Positions 52,164-60,818 of a stretch of DNA of 64,000 nt are shown here, in pieces. Numbering within the stretch: the first letter of the stretch is position 1; each line of letters opens with the position of its first letter. Position numbers and translations under genes: made by a program. Below the pieces are notes generated by a model. It saw only the letters and a program-made list of their open reading frames with translations. It did no database searches and was not told the DNA's origin. The DNA comes from Acidovorax sp. MR-S7 (lineage in GTDB: Bacteria > Pseudomonadota > Gammaproteobacteria > Burkholderiales > Burkholderiaceae_C): contig NZ_DF238916.1 in the NCBI RefSeq assembly GCF_000400995.2, forward strand, positions 1 through 64,000, in the 5' to 3' direction.

Positions 52164-53606
52164 TCAGCGGGGTACCAGGAACACCGACTTCTCGGCCACC
52201 TGCGCTTTGTCGCCTTGTGCCTGGATGTCGAAAAACACAGTGTGCGACCCGGGCGCGGCAGAACCATAGGGCACTTGCAGCCGCACTGCCACCCAGCGCG
52301 ACTCGGCCGGTCCGATATCGATCTCCGATTCGGAGGCGACTTCCAGCCCTTCCAGCCCGCGCGCACTGATACGGTAGCGCTGCGTGCCTTCGGTGGCATT
52401 CATGATCTGCAAGCGGTAGATGTTTTCCAGCTTGCCGCCTGCCACGATCCGGGACAGTGCCGCGCGGTCGCGGACCACGTCCACCTTGAGCGGCGTGCGC
52501 ACCACGAGGCTGGCCAGCATGCCCACGCACAGCAAGGCCAGCACAGCCGTATAGATCAGCACGCGCGGACGCAGCACGCGCTTGAGCATCTGCGACTGCG
52601 TCCAATGGTTCTTCACGCCGTTCTGCGTAGAGAAGCGGATCAGCCCTCTCGGGTACTTCATCTTGTCCATCACGGTGTTGCATGCATCCACGCAGAGGCC
52701 GCAGCCAATGCATTCATACTGCAGGCCCTCCCGGATATCGATGCCCGTAGGACACACCTGCACGCACAGCGTGCAGTCGATGCAGTCGCCGAGTCCCTTC
52801 GCCTTGTGATCGATGCTCTTGTTGCGTGGCCCGCGCGGCTCACCGCGCTCAGGGTCGTACGTCACGACCAAAGTGTCCTTGTCGAACATGGCGCTCTGGA
52901 AGCGCGCATAGGGGCACATGTACTTGCACACCTGCTCGCGCAGGTAGCCCGCATTGCCGTAGGTGGCAAAACCGTAGAAGAGCACCCAGAAAATCTGCCA
53001 CGTCCCCTGGAGCGCCAGCAATTCGCTGCCCAGTTCGCGAATGGGAACGAAGTAGCCCACGAAGGTAAACCCTGTCCAGAACGCCACGGCAATCCAGACC
53101 AGTTGCTTGAGCGACTTCTTCCACACCTTCTCGAAGGTCCACGGTCCGTTGTCCAGGCGCATGCGGGCACTGCGATCCCCTTCGATCTTGTGCTCGATCC
53201 ACATGAACATTTCCGTGTAGACCGTCTGCGGGCACGAGAAACCACACCACAGGCGCCCTGCGACAGCGGTGAACAGGAACAGCGAAAGGGCCGAGATGAT
53301 GAGCAGGCCCGTCAGGTAGATGAAGTCCTGCGGATAGAGCACGAGCCCGAAGATGTAGAAACGCCGGGCACCGAGGTCGAAAAGCACCATCTGGCGCTGG
53401 CCCCACTCGAACCACGGCAACCCGTAGAAGATCAACTGCGTCAGGAACACCATGACCCACCGCCACCGGGCAAAAATGCCGCTGATGGAACGGGGATAGA
53501 TCTTCTTCTGCGCCTCGTACAGCGAAACAACTTCGGTTTGCGAGTTATCTGCCGCGGCAGGTGCGATGGGGATCACCTTGCGGGGCTGGCCTTCGGCTGG
53601 CTTCAT
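52164..53606 (-). CDS. ccoG: Cytochrome c oxidase accessory protein CcoG (FixG/RdxA)
   Basis: A 480-residue membrane iron-sulfur protein. Transmembrane helices lie around 50, 95, 170 and 205, with a cysteine motif in L-W-C-G-F-S-C-P near 125. Two 4Fe-4S ferredoxin clusters follow (C-I-D-C-T-L-C-V-Q-V-C-P and C-I-G-C-G-L-C-V-D-A-C, about 275-320), then a final helix and a C-terminal Ig-like domain. CcoG reduces copper(II) for insertion into cbb3 oxidase. ATG 53606 is preferred over an upstream in-frame start at 53654, which would overlap the terminator region. Confidence 0.95.
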   Translation of the reverse strand: MKPAEGQPRKVIPIAPAAADNSQTEVVSLYEAQKKIYPRSISGIFARWRWVMVFLTQLIFYGLPWFEWGQRQMVLFDLGARRFYIFGLVLYPQDFIYLTGLLIISALSLFLFTAVAGRLWCGFSCPQTVYTEMFMWIEHKIEGDRSARMRLDNGPWTFEKVWKKSLKQLVWIAVAFWTGFTFVGYFVPIRELGSELLALQGTWQIFWVLFYGFATYGNAGYLREQVCKYMCPYARFQSAMFDKDTLVVTYDPERGEPRGPRNKSIDHKAKGLGDCIDCTLCVQVCPTGIDIREGLQYECIGCGLCVDACNTVMDKMKYPRGLIRFSTQNGVKNHWTQSQMLKRVLRPRVLIYTAVLALLCVGMLASLVVRTPLKVDVVRDRAALSRIVAGGKLENIYRLQIMNATEGTQRYRISARGLEGLEVASESEIDIGPAESRWVAVRLQVPYGSAAPGSHTVFFDIQAQGDKAQVAEKSVFLVPR

Positions 53607-53639
53607 GGTGGGGATCTCTTGGGAAGCGGCTTCCGCATG

Positions 53640-53677
53640 AAAAACGGCCGGCACCCCATGAGGGGGTGTCCGGCCGG
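53640..53677 (-). terminator. Terminator or attenuator between ccoP and ccoG
   Basis: On the minus strand a long stem (CGGCCGG-ACACCCC with GGGGTGCCGGCCG; plus 53645-53676) is followed by TTTTT at 53644-53640. It lies 11 bases after the ccoP stop, so the structural operon ccoNOQP can end here, with partial read-through to ccoG. Confidence 0.85.
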
Positions 53678-53687
53678 TGGAGGGGCG

Positions 53688-54602
53688 TCAGCGCGCGGCG
53701 CCGGCCTTGTTGGACAAGCCCCACACGTAAGCTGTCAGCACGCTGATCTGTGCGTCGGTCAGCTTGCCGGCCTGTGCCGGCATCTCGTTGGTCTTTCCGT
53801 TGTTGATCATAGCCGTGATGGCGGCTTCGCCCCAACCGTGCAGCCAAATGTCATCCGTCAGATTGGGGGCACCCAGAGCCACGTTGCCCTTGCCGTCCAT
53901 GCCATGGCACGCAGCGCACGCCGTGAACTTCGACTTGCCCAGCGATGCCTTGAGCGAATCATGCGGACTGCCCGACAGGCTCAGCACATAGTGCGAAAGG
54001 TTGCGCACGTCCTCGGGAGACCCCACCGCGGCAGCCATGGGGGGCATGACACCCACGCGGCCGTCGTGGATGGTCTGGCGGATCTGGTCGGGCGCGCCGC
54101 CGTGCAGCCAGTCGCCGTCCGCCAGGCTGGGGAAGCCCTTGCTGCCGCGCGCATCGGAACCGTGGCACTGCGCGCAATTGTTCATGAACAGGCGCTCGCC
54201 GATGGCCATGGCCGCCGCATCGCCTGCCATTTCCTCGGTCTTCATGCTGGCGAAACGGGCATAAAGCGGCTGGAGTTCCGCAGAAGCCTTGTCGACCTCG
54301 GCCTGGTACTCACCCAATTGGGTCCAGCCCAACTGGCCCTTGAAGGTACCCAGGCCAGGATAGGCGATAAGGTAGCCGGCACCGAAAACGAGGGTGATGA
54401 CGAACAGCCACATCCACCAGCGGGGCATGGGGTTGTTCATTTCCGTCAGATCGACGTCCCAGACGTGGCCGGTCGTATTGTCCGCAGTCGCCTCAACCTT
54501 CTTGCGCGAGGTGATCCAGAGCAGCAGGCCACAGGCCACGATGCCGATGATGGTGATTCCGGCCACATAGAGGGACCAGAAGTTATGGGTGAAATCGCTC
54601 AT
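53688..54602 (-). CDS. ccoP: cbb3-type cytochrome c oxidase subunit III (dihaem)
   Basis: A 304-residue subunit with two N-terminal transmembrane helices (about 8-30 and 62-80) and two cytochrome c domains. Haem sites are N-C-A-Q-C-H near 142 and A-C-A-A-C-H near 230, with axial Met in V-M-P-P-M and E-M-P segments. CcoP accepts electrons from soluble c-type cytochromes. It follows ccoQ by 30 bases and ends just before a strong terminator. Confidence 0.96.
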   Translation of the reverse strand: MSDFTHNFWSLYVAGITIIGIVACGLLLWITSRKKVEATADNTTGHVWDVDLTEMNNPMPRWWMWLFVITLVFGAGYLIAYPGLGTFKGQLGWTQLGEYQAEVDKASAELQPLYARFASMKTEEMAGDAAAMAIGERLFMNNCAQCHGSDARGSKGFPSLADGDWLHGGAPDQIRQTIHDGRVGVMPPMAAAVGSPEDVRNLSHYVLSLSGSPHDSLKASLGKSKFTACAACHGMDGKGNVALGAPNLTDDIWLHGWGEAAITAMINNGKTNEMPAQAGKLTDAQISVLTAYVWGLSNKAGAAR

Positions 54603-54632
54603 GGGTTATCTCTTTTCTTGTGAAGGAGCCAT

Positions 54633-54770
54633 TCAGTCCTCGGCGAAGGGCACTTGCGCGGCCTCTTCGAAGCGGGCCCGGTTGCTGCGCATGTACGCCC
54701 AGAACCAGATGCCCACGAAACACGCCAGCGATGCCAGCGTGGCCACGATGCGCATGGTGGTGATGTCCAT
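54633..54770 (-). CDS. ccoQ: cbb3-type oxidase subunit CcoQ
   Basis: A 45-residue single-helix protein (helix about 8-27; V-A-T-L-A-S-L-A-C-F-V-G-I-W-F-W-A-Y) with a charged tail ending F-A-E-D. Its size and position between ccoO and ccoP identify CcoQ, which stabilises the oxidase. ATG 54770 lies 12 bases after the ccoO stop. It was recognised by translating the gap between the two larger genes. Confidence 0.93.
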   Translation of the reverse strand: MDITTMRIVATLASLACFVGIWFWAYMRSNRARFEEAAQVPFAED

Positions 54771-54782
54771 GGCTTCCTCTCC

Positions 54783-55415
54783 TTACTTGAGCGCGCGGCC
54801 CAGCACTTGCAGGTAGGCCACGACGGCATCCATCTCGGTCTTGCCCTTGACGGCCTCCGCCCCTCCCGCGATGTCCTCGTCCGTATACGGGACGCCCACG
54901 GTGCGCAGCGCCTTCATGCGCGGAGCCACGTCGGCAGGATCGATCAGGTTCTTCTCAAGCCACGGATAGGCAGGCATGTTGGATTCGGGCACCACGTCGC
55001 GCGGGTTGTTCAGGTGAATGCGATGCCATTCGTCGCTGTACTTGCCGCCCACGCGGTGCAGATCGGGGCCGGTACGCTTGGAGCCCCACTGGAAGGGGTG
55101 GTCGTAGACGAATTCACCCGCCACCGAGTAGTGGCCGTAGCGCAGCGTCTCGGCGCGGAACGGGCGGATCATCTGCGAATGGCAGTTGTAGCAGCCCTCG
55201 CGCAGGTAGATGTCGCGGCCGATCAACTGCACGGCCGTGTAGGGCTTGATGCCCTGGACCGGCTCCGTGGTGGACTTCTGGAAGAACAGCGGAACGATTT
55301 CCACCAGCCCCCCGACGGCGACCACCAGCAGAATCAGGACGATCATGAGGAAGTTGCTGGTCTCGACCTTCTCGTGGGTGAAGCCGGACGATGCTTTGTT
55401 TTGGGTATCAGACAT
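54783..55415 (-). CDS. ccoO: cbb3-type cytochrome c oxidase subunit II (monohaem)
   Basis: A 210-residue membrane-anchored cytochrome c, with an N-terminal helix at about 22-45 and the haem motif [12 protein letters not shown] near 75. Conserved R-Y-G-H-Y-S and a Met ligand in E-S-N-M-P-A-Y-P complete the family pattern. It passes electrons from CcoP to CcoN. It is 19 bases downstream of ccoN in the operon. Confidence 0.96.
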   Translation of the reverse strand: MSDTQNKASSGFTHEKVETSNFLMIVLILLVVAVGGLVEIVPLFFQKSTTEPVQGIKPYTAVQLIGRDIYLREGCYNCHSQMIRPFRAETLRYGHYSVAGEFVYDHPFQWGSKRTGPDLHRVGGKYSDEWHRIHLNNPRDVVPESNMPAYPWLEKNLIDPADVAPRMKALRTVGVPYTDEDIAGGAEAVKGKTEMDAVVAYLQVLGRALK

Positions 55416-55434
55416 GTCTTGAGTCCTCGGGCCT

Positions 55435-56874
55435 TCAGGCGTGAGCAGCGTTCACGGCCGGGATGGCCACCTTGACGGAACGGCCGGAGATGGCCGTCAG
55501 CCACACGTTCCAGGCCATGACCACCATGCCGCCCAGATACAGCAGGCCACCGACGAAGCGAATGGCATAGAACGGATAGGTAGCCTTGACGCTTTCCACG
55601 AAGGTGTAGGTCAGGGTGCCGTCCGCATTCACGGCGCGCCACATCAGGCCCTGCATCACGCCGGCGATCCACATCGCGGCGATGTACAGCACGATGCCGA
55701 TGGTGGCCAGCCAGAAGTGCAGCTCGATGGCCTTCACCGAGTGCATCTTTTCCTTGCCGAACAGGCGCGGCACAAGGTAGTAGAGCGAACCCATGGTGAT
55801 CAGGCCCACCCAGCCCAGAGCGCCGGCATGCACGTGGCCCACGGTCCAGTCGGTGTAGTGCGACAGTGCGTTGACGGTCTTGATGGACATCATCGGACCT
55901 TCGAACGTAGCCATGCCGTAGAACGACAGCGACACGATCAGGAAGCGCAGGATGGGGTCGTCACGCAGCTTGTGCCATGCACCCGACAGGGTCATGATGC
56001 CGTTGATCATGCCGCCCCAGCTCGGTGCCAGCAGGATCAGGGAGAAGACCATGCCCACGGACTGCGTCCAGTCGGGCAGCGCGGTGTAGTGCAGGTGGTG
56101 CGGACCCGCCCACATGTAGGTGAAGATCAGCGCCCAGAAGTGCACGATGGACAGGCGATAGCTGTACACCGGACGGCCGGCCTGCTTGGGGATGAAGTAG
56201 TACATCATGCCCAGGAAGCCCGTGGTCAGGTAGAAGCCCACGGCGTTATGGCCGTACCACCACTGCACCATGGCGTCCTGCACGCCGGCATAGGCCGAGT
56301 AGCTCTTCATGAAGCCTGCCGGAATGGCGGCGCTGTTGACGATGTGCAGCAGGGCCACGGCGATGATGAACGCGCCGAAGAACCAGTTGGCCACGTAGAT
56401 GTGCTTGATCTTGCGCTTGCCGATGGTGCCGAAGAACACGACGGCATACGAGACCCACACGGCGGCGATCAGGATGTCGATGGGCCACTCCAGCTCGGCG
56501 TATTCCTTGCCGGAGGTATAGCCCAGCGGCAGGCTGATGGCAGCCGCCACGATCACCAGCTGCCAGCCCCAGAACGTGAACGCCGCCAGCGGCCCGCCGA
56601 ACAGGCGCGTCTGGCAGGTGCGCTGCACCACGTAGTAGCTGGTGGCGAACAGGCCGCAACCGCCGAAGGCGAAGATCACCGCATTGGTGTGCAGCGGCCG
56701 CAGCCGCCCATAGCTCAGCCATGGGATGCCGAAGTTGAGTTCAGGCCAGGTCAGCTGGGCGGCGATGAACACGCCAACCAACATCCCAACCACCCCCCAT
56801 ACAACGGCCATGATAGAAAACTGGCGCACGACGGTGTCGTCGTAATGCGCTACTTTTGCTTGTGGAGTATCCAT
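55435..56874 (-). CDS. ccoN: cbb3-type cytochrome c oxidase subunit I
   Basis: A 479-residue catalytic haem-copper oxidase subunit with twelve transmembrane helices. Histidine ligands occur in P-L-H-T-N-A near 62, W-W-Y-G-H-N-A-V near 211, H-H-L-H-Y-T near 264, and G-H-V-H near 348. It reduces oxygen at high affinity under microaerobic conditions and pumps protons. ATG 56874 follows an FNR box centred 62 bases upstream, so expression should rise when oxygen falls. Confidence 0.97.
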   Translation of the reverse strand: MDTPQAKVAHYDDTVVRQFSIMAVVWGVVGMLVGVFIAAQLTWPELNFGIPWLSYGRLRPLHTNAVIFAFGGCGLFATSYYVVQRTCQTRLFGGPLAAFTFWGWQLVIVAAAISLPLGYTSGKEYAELEWPIDILIAAVWVSYAVVFFGTIGKRKIKHIYVANWFFGAFIIAVALLHIVNSAAIPAGFMKSYSAYAGVQDAMVQWWYGHNAVGFYLTTGFLGMMYYFIPKQAGRPVYSYRLSIVHFWALIFTYMWAGPHHLHYTALPDWTQSVGMVFSLILLAPSWGGMINGIMTLSGAWHKLRDDPILRFLIVSLSFYGMATFEGPMMSIKTVNALSHYTDWTVGHVHAGALGWVGLITMGSLYYLVPRLFGKEKMHSVKAIELHFWLATIGIVLYIAAMWIAGVMQGLMWRAVNADGTLTYTFVESVKATYPFYAIRFVGGLLYLGGMVVMAWNVWLTAISGRSVKVAIPAVNAAHA

Positions 56875-56929
56875 CGGGCACCTCTAATAATTGCAGCGAA
56901 AAGTTTCAATCAGGCGCAACCCGAAAGCG

Positions 56930-56943
56930 TTGATGAACATCAA
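56930..56943. promoter_or_regulatory. FNR box upstream of ccoN (overlaps ccoS stop)
   Basis: TTGATGAACATCAA is a perfect TTGAT-N4-ATCAA palindrome. It lies 56-69 bases before the ccoN start, and its right half includes the ccoS stop codon (56940-56942). A promoter for ccoNOQP independent of ccoIS is therefore expected; a -10-like TTATTA (minus strand, 56890-56885) lies between box and gene. Confidence 0.93.
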
Positions 56944-57077
56944 CCGTCTTTCAGAATGCGCTCTCCCTCTTGATCGACATTCTCGAATTGGCCACGGTAT
57001 ACGGCCCACCACAGGCCGGCCAGCACGAACAGGACCAGCACCACGGAGAGGGGGATCAGCAGATAAAGAATGTCCAT
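56940..57077 (-). CDS. ccoS: cbb3-type oxidase assembly protein CcoS
   Basis: A 45-residue single-helix protein (M-D-I-L-Y-L-L-I-P-L-S-V-V-L-V-L-F-V onward, then a polar tail G-Q-F-E-N-V-D-Q-E-G-E-R-I-L). It is the classical CcoS/FixS family, required for cofactor insertion into cbb3 oxidase. It begins 1 base after the ccoI stop codon (57079), so translation is coupled. Its stop codon lies inside the FNR box that serves ccoN. Confidence 0.93.
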   Translation of the reverse strand: MDILYLLIPLSVVLVLFVLAGLWWAVYRGQFENVDQEGERILKDG

Positions 57078-57078
57078 G

Positions 57079-59484
57079 TCAGGCCGCCTCCAGGGGGGAA
57101 TGCGCCGGCTGCGGCGCCTGGGTTGCGCGAGGGTCGGCGGCAACGGCATCCGGTCCGCGAGCCAACCGGGCGGCATTGGCCACGACCAGCAAGGAGCTCA
57201 GCGCCATGCCCAGCCCCGCCAGCCAGGCCGGCATGTACCCGGCAATGGCCAGCGGAACGCACAGCGCGTTGTAGCCGGCCGCCCACCACAGGTTCTGGCG
57301 CACCACGCGCAGCGTGCGGCGCGCCAGCAACAGCGTTTGGGCCACGAGGGCGAGGTCGTCGCCCATGACCACGAAATCGGAGCGCGACTGCGCCAGCGGC
57401 ACCGCCCTGCCGAATGCGAACGAGGCATGCGCACCCGCCAGCACGGGCCCGTCGTTCAGGCCATCACCCACCATTGCCACATGGTGTCCCTGGGCCTGCA
57501 GCGTCTGCAGTCGCTGCAACTTGTCCTGCGGCGTGCAATCACCATGCGCCACGGCGATGCCGGCTCGCGCAGCCACCCGCTGCACCGTGGCAGTGCGGTC
57601 GCCGGACAGCAACTCGACCGCCACACCAGCCTGCAGCAGCTCCTGGACGATGGCCCGCGCCTCGGGGCGCAACTCTTCGCTCAGGTCGAAGCGGGCCAGC
57701 TCACGCACGGCCCCTTGCTCTTCCACCGAAAGCACCACCTGCTGGGCGGCTTGCGGTGCGGGCGCCACCCGTGCATGCGCGGGGGAGCCCAGGCGCAGCG
57801 TCATGTCGCCAGTTCCTGCCCTGCGGGCATCGGCCACCAGGCCCGCGCCCGGAATCTCCTGCACGGACAGCACGGACCAACCCACGACCCCATCGCCGCC
57901 AGCAGCGGCGGCCAGGGCGCGCGATACCGGATGGAGCGACCGGCGGGCCAGCCCGGCGGCCAGGTCCAGTGCCTGCTGCGGCGACAGGTCGGCACCGGGC
58001 GCCACATGGACCTCGCGCACGGACAGTCCATCGCGGGTCAGCGTGCCCGTCTTGTCGAACACCACCGTATCCACGGCGGCCAGAGCTTCCAGGCCCTGCA
58101 GGTTGCGCACCAGCACGCCGCGGCGCGCCAGGGAACCCGCCGCCGTGAGCATGGCCACCGGCGTAGCCAGCGACAAGGCGCACGGGCACGTGACGATGAG
58201 CACCGCCACGGCCACCATCAGGGCGTGGCTGGGGTCGGTGGGCCACCACCACGCGGCGGCCAGAGCGGCCGCCAACAGCACGGCGACCAAGAAGGGGCGC
58301 GCCACGCGGTCCGCGAGCTGGGCCAGCCTGGGCTTCTGCAGCGACGCGCTTTCCATCAGCGCGACGATCTGGCCGAAGCGCGTCTGCGCGCCCAGGCTCT
58401 CCACGCCCACCTCCACCGGCGCACGCAGGTTGTAGCTGCCGGCGGTGACCACACTGCCCTGCGGCTTGTCCACGGGCGTGGATTCACCGGTGAGCAACGC
58501 CTCGTCGGCCTGGGTGCCGCCTTGCAGGATGCGGCCATCGGCGGGGAATGCTTCGCCCGGCAGCACGCGCACCACGTCGCCCTCCTGCAGGCGACGCGTG
58601 GCAACGCGCACGAAGCTGCCGTCCGCCGCGCGGCGCTCCACGCTGTCGGGCAGGCGGTTCATCACCGCCTCCAGTGCTCCGGCCGTGCGGTCGCGCAGGC
58701 GCAGCTCCAGCCAGCGGCCCGTGAGCAGGAAGAACACGAACATGGTGAGCGAGTCGTAGTAGACCTCGCGGCCGAAGGGGCCTGTGGGGTCGAACGTGCC
58801 GGCCATGCTCACAGCGAAGGTGATCAGCATGCCCAGCGCGACCGGCAGGTCCATGCTCACGCGACGCTGCCGTACGTCGCGCAGCGCGCTGGAGAAGAAC
58901 GGCCCGCAGGCGAAGAGCACCACGGGCAGGCTGATGACCCACGAGGCCCAGCGCAGCAGTTGCTCCATCTCGGTGGTGAGATCGCCCGGCATGGCCTGGT
59001 AGGCGGGCCATGCGTACATCATGACCTGCATCATGCAAAAGCCCGCCACCAGCCAGCGCCACAGCGCGCGCCGGTGCTCGCGCTGGCGCTGCTCGCGCGC
59101 GAAGGCGTCCATGGCGGGCATGGCTCGGTAGCCGGCATGGCGCACGGCCTCCATCCACCGCGAGGGCAGCACCTGCCCGGGGTGCCACACCACGCGCGCG
59201 CGGCGCGTGGCCGCGCTCACGTCTGCCTCGGTGACTCCGGGCACGCGGCGCAGGGCATCTTCGATGGTCAAGGCGCAGGCGGCACAGTGCATGCCTTCCA
59301 GCACCACGTGCGATTCCCAGAGGGCCTCGGCCGCAGCCGCCCGGGGCGCACCGGCAAGCGGCTTGCCGAACGCGGACCACTCCTGCGGATCGTCCAGCAG
59401 CGCCGCGCCTTCCTGGCCGGCCGCCGCGTCGGGCGCAGCGGTATTTCCGGCAGGCGCGAACGGGCCGGCAGAACGATTTGACAT
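57079..59484 (-). CDS. ccoI: Copper-transporting P-type ATPase CcoI (FixI)
   Basis: An 801-residue P1B-type ATPase that supplies copper for cbb3 oxidase. It has a heavy-metal-associated domain with G-M-H-C-A-A-C (Cys67, Cys70), eight transmembrane helices, the ion-site T-C-P-C-A-L-S, phosphorylation motif D-K-T-G-T-L-T, and G-D-G-L-N-D-G-P. The expected H-P motif is in S-L-H-P-V. ATG 59484 is preferred, because an in-frame ATG at 59520 would overlap the FNR box. It is followed directly by ccoS. Confidence 0.95.
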   Translation of the reverse strand: MSNRSAGPFAPAGNTAAPDAAAGQEGAALLDDPQEWSAFGKPLAGAPRAAAAEALWESHVVLEGMHCAACALTIEDALRRVPGVTEADVSAATRRARVVWHPGQVLPSRWMEAVRHAGYRAMPAMDAFAREQRQREHRRALWRWLVAGFCMMQVMMYAWPAYQAMPGDLTTEMEQLLRWASWVISLPVVLFACGPFFSSALRDVRQRRVSMDLPVALGMLITFAVSMAGTFDPTGPFGREVYYDSLTMFVFFLLTGRWLELRLRDRTAGALEAVMNRLPDSVERRAADGSFVRVATRRLQEGDVVRVLPGEAFPADGRILQGGTQADEALLTGESTPVDKPQGSVVTAGSYNLRAPVEVGVESLGAQTRFGQIVALMESASLQKPRLAQLADRVARPFLVAVLLAAALAAAWWWPTDPSHALMVAVAVLIVTCPCALSLATPVAMLTAAGSLARRGVLVRNLQGLEALAAVDTVVFDKTGTLTRDGLSVREVHVAPGADLSPQQALDLAAGLARRSLHPVSRALAAAAGGDGVVGWSVLSVQEIPGAGLVADARRAGTGDMTLRLGSPAHARVAPAPQAAQQVVLSVEEQGAVRELARFDLSEELRPEARAIVQELLQAGVAVELLSGDRTATVQRVAARAGIAVAHGDCTPQDKLQRLQTLQAQGHHVAMVGDGLNDGPVLAGAHASFAFGRAVPLAQSRSDFVVMGDDLALVAQTLLLARRTLRVVRQNLWWAAGYNALCVPLAIAGYMPAWLAGLGMALSSLLVVANAARLARGPDAVAADPRATQAPQPAHSPLEAA

Positions 59485-59519
59485 GGATCGGAGACTATCC
59501 GCGTTGCGTGACAGGGTCA

Positions 59520-59533
59520 TTGACTTGGATCAA
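59520..59533. promoter_or_regulatory. FNR box between ccoI and uspA
   Basis: TTGACTTGGATCAA matches the FNR consensus with one mismatch. Its centre (59526.5) is 41.5 bases from the predicted uspA transcription start (about 59568), and a -10 TATGCT is at 59555-59560, the classic class II activation geometry. It is also 36 bases upstream of the ccoI start. Confidence 0.88.
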
Positions 59534-59554
59534 GATAGACGCCGTGGGCCATCC

Positions 59555-59560
59555 TATGCT
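59555..59560 (+). promoter_or_regulatory. -10 element of the FNR-dependent uspA promoter
   Basis: TATGCT lies 21 bases after the FNR box, with no -35 consensus, as expected when FNR replaces it. Predicted start of transcription is around 59567-59568, giving a short leader before ATG 59597. Confidence 0.65.
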
Positions 59561-59596
59561 CATTCTTGATTTCAACCAAACAAAAGGAGCTAGAGC

Positions 59597-60040
59597 ATGT
59601 ACAAGCGCATTCTGATCGCCACCGATGGATCCCCCCTCTCGGACAAAGCCGTTGAAAGCGGGCTGTCGCTCGCCGGCCTGTCGGGCGCTTCGGTCGTCGC
59701 CCTCAAGGTGGTGCCCCGCTATCCGCGCAGCTATTTCGAAGGCGGCATGCCCGTGGATGCCGCCGACGTCAAGCGCATCGAGAAGCAATGGAGCGACGCC
59801 GCTCAGGAACTGGTGGACAAGGTGAAGGCGCGCGGAACCGCCGATGGCGTGAGCGTGAAGACCGTGATCGCCAAGTCGGACCTGATCGCCGAGGCCGTGA
59901 TCGCCGCCGCCAAGAAGCACAAGTGCGACCTGATCGTGATGGCCTCGCATGGCCGCAAGGGCCTCAAGCGCCTGCTGCTGGGCAGCGAGACGCAGCACGT
60001 GCTGACGCACTCGCACATTCCCGTGCTGGTGCTGCGCTAA
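59597..60040 (+). CDS. uspA: Universal stress protein, UspA family
   Basis: A 147-residue single-domain Usp with M-Y-K-R-I-L-I-A-T-D-G-S at the start and the ATP-binding motif G-R-K-G-L-K-R-L-L-L-G-S near 120, so a nucleotide-binding type. AAGGAG at 59584-59589 precedes ATG 59597. The FNR box at -41.5 indicates induction at low oxygen together with the adjacent cbb3 genes. The gene is followed by a perfect palindromic repeat that probably stops transcription. Confidence 0.92.
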   Translation: MYKRILIATDGSPLSDKAVESGLSLAGLSGASVVALKVVPRYPRSYFEGGMPVDAADVKRIEKQWSDAAQELVDKVKARGTADGVSVKTVIAKSDLIAEAVIAAAKKHKCDLIVMASHGRKGLKRLLLGSETQHVLTHSHIPVLVLR

Positions 60041-60042
60041 GC

Positions 60043-60093
60043 ATGAAAATAGCTGCCAGCGCTTGTACAGCAAGCGCTGGCAGCTATTATTAA
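60043..60093. repeat. Dispersed palindromic repeat, copy 9 (perfect palindrome, convergent genes)
   Basis: AATAGCTGCCAGCGCTTG (60048-60065) pairs perfectly with CAAGCGCTGGCAGCTATT (60071-60088) around a 5-base TACAG centre. A-rich and T-rich flanks follow. It is the best-preserved copy in the window and lies between the convergent uspA and livF genes, forming a strong bidirectional terminator-like hairpin. Confidence 0.95.
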
Positions 60094-60104
60094 TGCAGCA
60101 ATCG

Positions 60105-60818
60105 TCAGTGGTTGCCCAGATACAGCTGCGCCATGCGGTCGTCGCTCAACAGGTCCTGCGCGACGCCATGGAGCACGCAGCGCCCCTGGTCGAGAATGTA
60201 GCCCTGCTGGCTGATCTGCAGCGCCAGGCGCGCGCGTTGCTCCACCATGAGCACCCCGATGCCGGAGGCCGGCAGCCTCTGCACCATCTCGAACACCTTG
60301 CCCACCAGCGACGGAGCGAGCGCCGCCGTCGGCTCATCCAGCACCATGATGCGCGGCGAGGGCATCAGCGCGCGCGCGAACGCGAGCTGCTGGCGCTCGC
60401 CGCCTGACAGGTTGCTCGCATGCTGCAGCAGCCGGTCGGCCAGCGCGGGGAAATCCGCCAGCACGGCGTCCATGCGCCGCTTGAGATCCGGCACGCCGCG
60501 CACCACGAGCAGGTTCTCCTTCGCCGTGAGCGATGGGAACACGTTGGCCACCTGGGGCACGTAGGCCAGGCCGGCGTCGAAACGGTCTTCGGCCGACAGC
60601 TTCGTGATGGCCCGGCCCTGCAGATGGATCTCGCCGTGCACACGCGGCAGCAGGCCCAGCAGCGCCTTGACCAAGGTAGACTTGCCGGCGCCGTTGGTGC
60701 CGGCGATGGTCACGATCTCGCCAGGCAGCACGCGCAGGTCAATGCCATGGATGATGTCCACCTCCGAATAGCCGCCACGCAGCTGCTTCAGCTCCAGCAA
60801 TGGGTGCTGCGCATTCAT
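60105..60818 (-). CDS. livF: Branched-chain amino acid ABC transporter ATPase LivF
   Basis: A 237-residue ATPase, with Walker A G-T-N-G-A-G-K-S-T near 38, signature L-S-G-G-E-R-Q-Q near 135 and Walker B I-M-V-L-D-E-P near 156. The E-V-D-I-I-H-G-I-D-L start and length are typical of LivF. It pairs with LivG to energise the LivHM permease. ATG 60818 overlaps the livG stop by ATGA. Confidence 0.93.
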   Translation of the reverse strand: MNAQHPLLELKQLRGGYSEVDIIHGIDLRVLPGEIVTIAGTNGAGKSTLVKALLGLLPRVHGEIHLQGRAITKLSAEDRFDAGLAYVPQVANVFPSLTAKENLLVVRGVPDLKRRMDAVLADFPALADRLLQHASNLSGGERQQLAFARALMPSPRIMVLDEPTAALAPSLVGKVFEMVQRLPASGIGVLMVEQRARLALQISQQGYILDQGRCVLHGVAQDLLSDDRMAQLYLGNH

